Shown: positions 55,925 through 64,000 of the stretch, one piece after another
Position numbering within the stretch: the stretch's first letter is position 1
How the letters are laid out: the number at the start of each line of letters is the position of its first letter
DNA from: Streptomyces clavifer
Lineage (GTDB): Bacteria; Actinomycetota; Actinomycetes; Streptomycetales; Streptomycetaceae
DNA length: 64,000 nucleotides
NCBI GenBank assembly: GCA_014651175.1
Contig: BMWJ01000004.1
Span: forward strand, 620,001 to 684,000
Direction: 5' to 3'
Translations under genes and position numbers: made by a program
Notes under the pieces: model-generated
Seen by the model: only the letters and a program-made list of their open reading frames with translations
The model's database searches: none
Told to the model about the DNA's origin: nothing

Positions 55925-57775
55925 ATGCCCCAGCTGAGGTCCCGCACTGTCACCCACGGCCGCAACATGGCGGGCGCCCGCGCCCTTATGCGGGCGTCCG
56001 GCGTAGCCAGTGAGGACATCGGTAAGCCGATCATCGCGGTGGCCAACTCCTTCACCGAGTTCGTCCCGGGCCACACCCACCTCGCCCCCGTCGGCCGGAT
56101 CGTCTCCGAGGCGATCAAGGCGGCGGGCGCGGTGCCCCGCGAGTTCAACACGATCGCGGTGGACGACGGCATCGCCATGGGGCACGGCGGGATGCTGTAC
56201 AGCCTTCCCTCCCGCGACCTCATCGCGGACAGCGTCGAGTACATGGTCGAGGCCCACTGCGCCGACGCCCTGATCTGCATCTCCAACTGCGACAAGATCA
56301 CGCCCGGCATGCTGATGGCCGCGATGCGCCTCAACATCCCGACGGTCTTCGTCTCCGGCGGTCCGATGGAGGCCGGCAAGGCCACCCTCGTCGACGGCAC
56401 GGTCCGCAAGCTCGACCTGGTCAACGCGATCAGCGACGCGGTCGACGAAAGCATCTCCGACGAGGACATCCTCCGCATCGAGGAGAACGCCTGCCCCACC
56501 TGCGGCAGCTGTTCCGGCATGTTCACGGCCAACTCGATGAACTGCCTGACCGAGGTCCTCGGCCTCTCCCTCCCCGGCAACGGTTCCGTCCTCGCCACGC
56601 ACACCGCCCGCAAGGCGCTGTACGAGGACGCGGGCCGCACGGTCGTGGAGATCACCAGGCGCTACTACGAGCAGGACGACGAGACCGTCCTGCCGCGGGC
56701 CATCGGCACCCGCGCCGCGTTCGACAACGCCATGGCGCTCGACATCGCCATGGGCGGCTCGACCAACACGATCCTGCACCTGCTCGCCGCGGCGCAGGAG
56801 GCCGAGCTCGACTACGACCTCGACGACATCAACGAGGTCTCGCGCCGCGTGCCCTGCCTGTCGAAGGTCGCTCCCAACGTGGCCCCCGGCGGCACGTACT
56901 ACATGGAGGACGTCCACCGGGCGGGCGGCATCCCCGCCCTGCTGGGTGAGCTGCACCGCGGCGGTCTCCTCAACGAGGACGTGCACTCGGTCCACTCCGA
57001 CACCCTCGCCGAGTGGCTCAAGAACTGGGACATCCGCGGCGGCTCCCCGTCGCCCGAGGCCATCGAGCTCTGGCACGCGGCCCCCGGCTGCGTGCGCTCC
57101 GCGACCGCCTTCTCGCAGTCCGAGCGCTGGGACACCCTGGACCTGGACGCGGCCGGCGGCTGCATCCGCGACATGGAGCACGCGTACTCCAAGGACGGCG
57201 GCCTCGCCGTCCTCAAGGGAAACCTCGCCGAGGACGGCTGCGTCGTGAAGACCGCGGGCGTCGACGAGTCGATCTGGACCTTCGAGGGCCCGGCCGTCGT
57301 CTGCGAGTCGCAGGACGCCGCCGTCGACAAGATCCTCCGCAAGGAGATCAAGGAGGGCGACGTCGTCGTCATCCGCTACGAGGGCCCGCGCGGCGGTCCC
57401 GGCATGCAGGAGATGCTCTACCCGACGTCGTTCCTGAAGGGCCGCGGGCTCGGCAAGAGCTGCGCCCTGGTCACCGACGGCCGCTTCTCCGGCGGCACGT
57501 CCGGGCTGTCGATCGGCCACGCGTCGCCGGAGGCGGCGTCCGGCGGCACGATCGCGCTGGTCGAGGACGGCGACCGGATCCGGATCGACATCCCCAACCG
57601 ATCGATCGAACTCCTCGTCCCCGACGCCGAGCTCGCCACCCGCCGCGAGGCGCTGAACGGCGTGTACGCGCCGAAGGACCGTGACCGCAAGGTCTCGGCC
57701 GCCCTGCGCGCCTACGCGGCGATGGCGACGAGTGCGGACCGCGGCGCGGTCCGCGACGTCTCCAAGCTCGGCTGA
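55925..57775 (+). CDS. ilvD: Dihydroxy-acid dehydratase
   Basis: Iron-sulfur enzyme that dehydrates 2,3-dihydroxy-isovalerate and its homologue to the keto acids that yield valine, leucine and isoleucine. Cluster cysteines are in [11 protein letters not shown] and [14 protein letters not shown], with [10 protein letters not shown] and [16 protein letters not shown] as further signatures. ATG 55925 follows AAGGAG and gives 616 residues, the standard length. An in-frame ATG at 55838 lies inside the operator-like repeats and is rejected. It converges on a Ser/Thr kinase gene 37 bp away. Confidence 0.96.
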   Translation: MPQLRSRTVTHGRNMAGARALMRASGVASEDIGKPIIAVANSFTEFVPGHTHLAPVGRIVSEAIKAAGAVPREFNTIAVDDGIAMGHGGMLYSLPSRDLIADSVEYMVEAHCADALICISNCDKITPGMLMAAMRLNIPTVFVSGGPMEAGKATLVDGTVRKLDLVNAISDAVDESISDEDILRIEENACPTCGSCSGMFTANSMNCLTEVLGLSLPGNGSVLATHTARKALYEDAGRTVVEITRRYYEQDDETVLPRAIGTRAAFDNAMALDIAMGGSTNTILHLLAAAQEAELDYDLDDINEVSRRVPCLSKVAPNVAPGGTYYMEDVHRAGGIPALLGELHRGGLLNEDVHSVHSDTLAEWLKNWDIRGGSPSPEAIELWHAAPGCVRSATAFSQSERWDTLDLDAAGGCIRDMEHAYSKDGGLAVLKGNLAEDGCVVKTAGVDESIWTFEGPAVVCESQDAAVDKILRKEIKEGDVVVIRYEGPRGGPGMQEMLYPTSFLKGRGLGKSCALVTDGRFSGGTSGLSIGHASPEAASGGTIALVEDGDRIRIDIPNRSIELLVPDAELATRREALNGVYAPKDRDRKVSAALRAYAAMATSADRGAVRDVSKLG

Positions 57776-57812
57776 CACCCCGGCAGCCCCGTTCGGCCCC
57801 GCCCCTGGTCAC

Positions 57813-59963
<2,151 letters not shown>

Positions 59964-60085
59964 CGCCCACCCCCGTGTGTTCGTCCGCAAGCGCGACGCA
60001 CGGAGCCTAGTCGATGGTGCGTGCGAGCAGCGTGGGGCTTGTTAGCCTGCGCGTCGTACGCGTCATTTCAACGGGGGAGGCCTTC

Positions 60086-60421
60086 ATGGGCGTTGGGGAG
60101 AACATCGGTATCGCGGACAGCGCGGCGGCGGACGAGCGGGGCGAGCAGGGGGTGGCGACGCTCGCGGTGGGCGTCGCCCGGTACCCGATCGCTCCCGGGT
60201 ACCGCGTCAACGTCCGCAAGGGACCGGGCACGCAGTACGGGATCGTCCGGACCCTTCCGTACGGCATGAGCGTCCCGGTCTACTGCCAGAAGCCGGGGGA
60301 GCGGGTCACCGGTCCGTACGGCACGTCGAACCTCTGGGACAACATCGCCGGCGGGGAGTTCGTGGCGGACGCCTATGTCCACACGGGCAGTGACGGGTAC
60401 ATCGCCCCGCGCTGCGACTGA
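60086..60421 (+). CDS. SH3b-domain protein
   Basis: A 111-residue protein whose C-terminal two thirds form a bacterial SH3-like module (YRVNVRKGPGTQYGIVRTLPYG, VYCQKPGERV, YVHTGSDGYIAPRC), as found in wall-binding or secreted proteins. No clear signal peptide is seen at the chosen ATG (GGGGGAGG 5 nt upstream), which is unusual for the type; two cysteines could pair. It is divergent from the kinase gene and 34 bp upstream of a membrane-protein gene. Confidence 0.75.
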   Translation: MGVGENIGIADSAAADERGEQGVATLAVGVARYPIAPGYRVNVRKGPGTQYGIVRTLPYGMSVPVYCQKPGERVTGPYGTSNLWDNIAGGEFVADAYVHTGSDGYIAPRCD

Positions 60422-60455
60422 CCCGTACGGTGCCCGCCCGGGGATAATCGATTCC

Positions 60456-61004
60456 GTGAGCGAGAACAGCGAAGCATCCGGCACGCCCTCCGGCAGTACG
60501 CCGCCCGGCGGCACCGCACCAGGGCCGCAGCCCGAGCCCCTGCGTTTCTTCGGTACGACCTGGGTCGACCACGACGGGGGCTACGGGCTGCGGCGCGCCG
60601 GGGCCAGCGTCGGCTCGCTCGCGGCGGCCGTGGCCGCGTGCTTCGTCCTGCGCTTCGCGTACGAGGGCCTGGAGATCGCCGACGTCGGCGGCCTCGTCGG
60701 CATGCTCGTCGTGCTGATGTTCGCGGTCTGCAGCGCCATCGCGTTCCGCAGGACCTGGGAGGGGTTCGGCCGCCGACCGTCCGACCCGTCCCGCGAGGAC
60801 AGCCTGCGGGGCCTGAAGTCGATCGGCTTCATCGGTTCGCTCCTCGCCTACTTCTTCCGCTCGCTCATCGAGGCACCGGGCGAGAAGCTGCGGCGTACCG
60901 AGTACGAGACGGCGCTCGCCCAGTACGTGAAGCGGCGTTCGGCCCGCACCGGTAACCCGGCGGCCCGCAGGAGCGGCAAGGGGAAGCGCCCGGGGCGCGC
61001 GTAG
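60456..61004 (+). CDS. Conserved two-TM membrane protein
   Basis: A 182-residue protein with a Ser/Pro/Gly-rich start (about 30 residues), the conserved segment LRFFGTTWVDHDGGYGLRRAG, two hydrophobic helices (about 50-68 and 75-95) and a basic C-terminus. Database entries of this type are sometimes called EamA/RhaT transporters, but two helices are too few for that. GATAAT (60443-60448) lies 7 nt before GTG 60456, so it is probably leaderless. Function unknown. Confidence 0.72.
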   Translation: MSENSEASGTPSGSTPPGGTAPGPQPEPLRFFGTTWVDHDGGYGLRRAGASVGSLAAAVAACFVLRFAYEGLEIADVGGLVGMLVVLMFAVCSAIAFRRTWEGFGRRPSDPSREDSLRGLKSIGFIGSLLAYFFRSLIEAPGEKLRRTEYETALAQYVKRRSARTGNPAARRSGKGKRPGRA

Positions 61005-61635
61005 CCCGGCGGCGGTCCGGCGCGGCGAACCGCCGCCGGCGCGAGCAGCCCGTAGACCGCGCCAGCAGTGGGGTCTCCGACCCACCCCTCGGACCCGGCG
61101 GCGCACGCGTGGCCGGTGTGCCGCGGCCCGGACGGATCCAGCTCCACCTTCCGTCCGCGCGGCAGGGCGTCCCGGGGCGTCCAGCAGCCTCGGCAGCCGC
61201 AGCCGCAGCCGCAGCCGCAGCCGCAGCCGCAGCCGCAGCAACGTGACACGGCCCGGCACCCGCAGCGCACCGCCGGCGTCCTCGTCCACCTCCTCCACGT
61301 GCACAGGGCTGATGTCCCGAGCGGTCCTGGTGACCGCCGGCAGCAGCCCCACCAGCACCCCCTCGAACAGGCTCGTCACCACGACGGTGGCGGCCGTCGC
61401 TCCCGGCGCCACCCCCTCGCCGCGATGCCCGCGCCACAGCGGCACCAGCGTCCGTATCGGGATGAGCTCTTCCGCGGGCCGCCGGGAGGTCGGCGGCGAA
61501 GAGCGGCAGCCGTAAGCCACCCGCGCCCCGAGCCACGTACTGCCTTTGGCGTGCCGACCTCCTGGCGGGGCGAACCCGCGTCCTCGACGCTCCGCTCCCT
61601 TGACGAAGGACCTCACCGGGATCAATATTCATCAC
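61005..61635. other. 631-bp gap: possible gene relic on the minus strand and hexamer repeat
   Basis: No intact gene is called. On the minus strand about 61500-61250 reads as plausible protein with strong GC-third-position bias (TSLFEGVLVGLLPAVTRTA, then SPVHVEEVDEDAGG), running into the hexamer repeat at 61193-61239. Beyond the repeat the best-looking frame shifts (GRKVELDPSGPRHTGHAC), and no stop occurs before the neighbouring gene. This may be a decayed gene; I cannot name its family. The right end holds the ABC-exporter promoter. Confidence 0.35.
61193..61239 (+). repeat. GCAGCC hexanucleotide repeat (7 full copies plus 5 nt)
   Basis: Seven uninterrupted GCAGCC units from 61193 to 61234, then GCAGC. 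A hexamer tract does not change frame when it expands; in either strand it would encode a dipeptide repeat (for example Leu-Arg on the minus strand). Prone to slippage, so copy number may vary between strains. Confidence 0.85.
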
Positions 61636-61644
61636 ATGATGAAT
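61600..61644 (+). promoter_or_regulatory. Promoter and palindromic operator of the ABC exporter operon
   Basis: TTGACG (61600-61605) and AATATT (61624-61629) form a good -35/-10 pair at 18 bp, and the ATG at 61636 is only 6 nt from the -10. The 18-bp palindrome ATTCATCA-CA-TGATGAAT (61627-61644) covers the expected transcription start and the first codons, the expected place for a repressor. Confidence 0.6.
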
Positions 61645-62421
61645 TCCCAAGGCGTCGCACCGCCGGGGGCCGTCGAGGCCCGCGCCCTCACCGTCGAGCG
61701 CGGCGACCGCACCGTCCTGCGCAGCCTCGACTTCACCGTCGAGCCGGGCAGGATCACCGGCCTCCTCGGCCCCTCCGGCTGCGGCAAGTCCACGCTCATG
61801 CGTGCCGTCGTCGGCACCCAGGCGAAGGTCGGCGGAACCCTCGACGTCCTCGGCCTCCCTGCCGGCCACCCGGCCCTGCGCCCCCGCGTCGGCTACGTCA
61901 CCCAGGCCCCCTCGGTCTACTCCGACCTCACCGTCCGCCAGAACCTCGACTACTTCGCGGCGGTGCTGCTGCCCGGGCGCGCCCACCGTGACTCCCGCAG
62001 GGAAACCGTCACCCGCGTCATCCAGGACGTCGACCTCACCACCCGCGCGGACGCCCTCGCCGGAAACCTCTCCGGCGGCCAGCTCAGCCGTGTCTCGCTC
62101 GCCGTCGCCCTGCTCGGCACACCCGAACTCCTCGTACTCGACGAACCGACCGTCGGCCTCGACCCCGTGCTGCGCCGCGATCTGTGGAACCTCTTCCACA
62201 CCCTCGCCGCCGACCGCGGCACCACGATCCTCGTGTCCTCCCACGTCATGGACGAGGCCGAGCGCTGCCACAGGCTGCTGCTCATGCGCGAGGGAACCGT
62301 CCTCGCGGCGGACACCCCCGACGCCCTCCGCACCCGCACCGGCTCGGCCACCATCGAGGAGGCCTTCCTCCACCTCGTCGACGAGGCGGCCGCCACCGCC
62401 CGCAAGGAGGCGACCCGATGA
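61636..62421 (+). CDS. ABC-2 type exporter, ATP-binding protein
   Basis: A 261-residue ATPase of a drug/antibiotic-type exporter. Walker A GPSGCGKST, signature NLSGGQLSRVSLAVAL, Walker B LLVLDEPTVGLDP and the H-loop SSHVMDEAERC are intact. ATG 61636 (or the next codon, ATG 61639) is supported by the promoter only 6 nt upstream, which implies a leaderless message. Its stop overlaps the permease gene (ATGA), so the two subunits are coupled. The regulator that binds the palindrome over its start is not adjacent. Confidence 0.92.
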   Translation: MMNSQGVAPPGAVEARALTVERGDRTVLRSLDFTVEPGRITGLLGPSGCGKSTLMRAVVGTQAKVGGTLDVLGLPAGHPALRPRVGYVTQAPSVYSDLTVRQNLDYFAAVLLPGRAHRDSRRETVTRVIQDVDLTTRADALAGNLSGGQLSRVSLAVALLGTPELLVLDEPTVGLDPVLRRDLWNLFHTLAADRGTTILVSSHVMDEAERCHRLLLMREGTVLAADTPDALRTRTGSATIEEAFLHLVDEAAATARKEATR

Positions 62422-63191
62422 GCACCACGGCCACCACGCCCGCCCCCCGGCCGCTGAGCCCCGCCCGTACCCTGGCCACCGCCGTCCGCGTGCTGCGCCA
62501 ACTCCGGCACGACCCCCGCACCATCGCGCTGCTGCTGATCGTCCCGGTTCTGATGATCACGCTGCTCCGCTACGTCTTCGACGCGAGCCCGCAGACCTTC
62601 GACGCCATCGGCGCCTCACTGCTCGGCATCTTCCCGCTGATCACGATGTTCCTGGTGACCTCGATCGCCACCCTCCGCGAACGCACCTCGGGCACCCTCG
62701 AACGACTGCTCGCCATGCCCCTCGGCAAGGGCGACCTGATCGCCGGATACGCGCTGGCCTTCGGCGCCGTCGCGGTCGCCCAGTCCGTCCTGGCCACCGC
62801 ACTCTCCGTGTGGGTGCTCGGCCTGGACGTCGTCGGATCACCCTGGCTGCTGCTCCTGGTCGCCCTGCTCGACGCCCTGCTCGGCACAGCGCTCGGCCTG
62901 TTCGTCTCGGCCTTCGCCGCCTCCGAGTTCCAGGCGGTCCAGTTCATGCCGGCCGTGATCTTCCCTCAGTTGCTGCTGTGCGGCCTGTTCACCCCGCGCG
63001 ACCGGATGCACCCCGTCCTCGAAGCCGTCTCGAACGTCATGCCGATGTCGTACGCCGTCGACGGGATGAACCAGGTCCTCACCCACACGGACGTCACCAC
63101 CGACTTCTACCGCGACATCCTGATCGTCGCGGGGTGCGCCCTGCTCGTCCTCTGTCTCGGCGCCGCCACCCTCCGCCGCCGCACCGGCTGA
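62418..63191 (+). CDS. ABC-2 type exporter, permease
   Basis: A 257-residue membrane protein of the ABC-2 permease family with about six transmembrane helices. The conserved ERTSGTLERLLAMPLGKGDLI segment after the second helix and the PQLLLCGLFTPRDRM segment are typical of DrrB/NodJ-like exporters. It overlaps the ATPase gene by ATGA and is the second subunit of the exporter; the substrate is unknown. proC follows 57 bp later with its own ribosome binding site. Confidence 0.92.
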   Translation: MSTTATTPAPRPLSPARTLATAVRVLRQLRHDPRTIALLLIVPVLMITLLRYVFDASPQTFDAIGASLLGIFPLITMFLVTSIATLRERTSGTLERLLAMPLGKGDLIAGYALAFGAVAVAQSVLATALSVWVLGLDVVGSPWLLLLVALLDALLGTALGLFVSAFAASEFQAVQFMPAVIFPQLLLCGLFTPRDRMHPVLEAVSNVMPMSYAVDGMNQVLTHTDVTTDFYRDILIVAGCALLVLCLGAATLRRRTG

Positions 63192-63248
63192 CGACCCGGT
63201 GCGAGGATGGCGGCAACGACGCGTACCGCCATCCGGAGGGTGAACCGC

Positions 63249-64000
63249 ATGACCCAGACAGTCGCAGTCCTCGGTACAGGAAAGATCGGCGAGGCACTGC
63301 TCAGCGGCATGATCCGGGCCGGTTGGCGCGCCCCCGACCTGTTGGTGACGACCCGCCGCTCCGAGCGCGCGGAGGAGCTCCGCACCCGCTACGGCGTCGA
63401 GGCCGTCACCAACGCCGAGGCGGCCAAGAGCGCGGACATCCTCATCCTCGCGGTCAAGCCCCAGGACATGGGCAAGCTCCTCGACGAACTCGCCCCGCAC
63501 GTCACCGCCGACCGGCTCGTCATCAGCGCCGCCGCCGGCATCCCGACCGCGTTCATCGAGGAGCGCCTCGCCGACGGCACCCCGGTCGTGCGCGTCATGC
63601 CGAACACGCCGGTCGTCGTGGACGAGGGCATGTCCGTCATCTCCGCGGGCAGCCACGCCACCCCTGAGCACCTCGGCCACGCCGAGACGATCTTCGGCGG
63701 TGTCGGTAAGACCCTGCGCGTCCCCGAGTCGCAGCAGGACGCGGCCACCGCGCTCTCCGGCTCGGGACCCGCGTACTTCTACTTCCTCGTCGAGGCCATG
63801 ACGGACGCCGGCATCCTGCTGGGCCTGCCCCGCGCCCAGGCCCACGACCTGATCGTCCAGGCCGCCATCGGTGCCGCGATCATGCTCCGGGACAGCGGCG
63901 AGCACCCGGTCAAGCTCCGCGAGGCCGTCACCAGCCCGGCCGGCACCACCATCAGCGCCATCCGCGAGCTGGAGAACCACGGCGTGCGCGCCGCCCTCAT
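63249..64000 (+). CDS. proC: Pyrroline-5-carboxylate reductase, 3' truncated
   Basis: Last enzyme of proline synthesis, reducing pyrroline-5-carboxylate with NAD(P)H. The Rossmann start VAVLGTGKIGEALLSGMI, the segment AVKPQDM, VVRVMPNTPVVV, and the C-terminal family block TALSGSGPAYFYFLVEAMTDAG with REAVTSPAGTTISAI are all visible. ATG 63249 has GGAGGG 9 nt upstream. The window ends after about 250 codons, shortly before the expected stop (family length about 270). Confidence 0.95.
   Translation, partial: MTQTVAVLGTGKIGEALLSGMIRAGWRAPDLLVTTRRSERAEELRTRYGVEAVTNAEAAKSADILILAVKPQDMGKLLDELAPHVTADRLVISAAAGIPTAFIEERLADGTPVVRVMPNTPVVVDEGMSVISAGSHATPEHLGHAETIFGGVGKTLRVPESQQDAATALSGSGPAYFYFLVEAMTDAGILLGLPRAQAHDLIVQAAIGAAIMLRDSGEHPVKLREAVTSPAGTTISAIRELENHGVRAAL

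Noticed and set aside
60456-61004. EamA/RhaT transporter
   Set aside because: Only two transmembrane helices in 182 residues; a transporter of that family needs about ten. Kept as a membrane protein of unknown function.

Overview
The window is high-GC actinobacterial chromosomal DNA, almost certainly from Streptomyces. The third codon position is nearly always G or C, GTG starts are common, and genes are packed on both strands with short gaps. Gene content and order match my memory of the block running from dacB/tilS/ftsH, through clpC/lsr2 and sigE-cseABC, to ilvD and proC in S. coelicolor. I see no rRNA, tRNA, CRISPR array, insertion sequence, prophage or attachment site. This looks like core chromosome rather than an accessory island.

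Layout. 1-7.1 kb (+): the end of dacB, a zinc-metalloprotease-like gene, tilS, hpt, ftsH and folE. 7.4-12.4 kb (-): a folate operon (folP, an NTF2-fold protein, folB, folK, a DUF3180 membrane protein) and an MprF-like lysyltransferase gene, which is divergent from a membrane-anchored esterase. 13.6-17.4 kb: an OpuC/ProU-type osmoprotectant ABC transporter, with its ATPase divergent from two permeases and a binding lipoprotein. 17.5-20.7 kb: a coiled-coil membrane protein, then an orphan NuoD paralogue beside an NDUFAF7/MidA-type methyltransferase. 20.8-25.4 kb: a NarL-type two-component system, an ArsR-type regulator, a microprotein and a threonine-aldolase-like enzyme. 25.6-31.2 kb (+): a tight cofactor operon (DUF2520 protein, panC, nadB, nadC, coaX) joining CoA and NAD synthesis. 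31.3-37.3 kb: small proteins, a BlaI-type regulator, an ArgA-type acetyltransferase, lsr2 and clpC.

37.4-38.75 kb has no convincing gene but ends in clustered hairpins ahead of an M23 endopeptidase gene. 39.5-41.8 kb: a TetR regulator divergent from a 14-TM MFS exporter, with two operator-like repeats between them. 41.9-45.2 kb (-): sigE-cseA-cseB-cseC, the cell-envelope stress operon. 45.4-50.3 kb: mutY, a secreted protein, and radA-disA (c-di-AMP synthesis). 50.5-52.3 kb: a large protein combining sigma-like, anti-sigma-like, transmembrane and BACON parts. 52.4-57.8 kb: a Cys-rich protein, a Ppx/GppA phosphatase, a TIM-barrel isomerase, a TetR regulator and ilvD. 57.8-64 kb: a Ser/Thr kinase with a PQQ propeller, an SH3 protein, a membrane protein, a drug-type ABC exporter and the start of proC.

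Themes. Cell-envelope functions recur (dacB, MprF-like, M23, SigE/Cse, a possible envelope-sensing sigma-like fusion), as do cofactor synthesis and proteolysis (folate, CoA, NAD; FtsH, ClpC). At least thirteen genes have a TANNNT -10 box only 6-7 nt before the start codon, the arrangement expected of leaderless mRNAs. The observations most worth following are the sigma/anti-sigma/BACON fusion and the orphan NuoD-methyltransferase pair, whose NuoD has Trp in place of the quinone-site Tyr. All functional statements rest on motif recognition by eye; no database search was possible.
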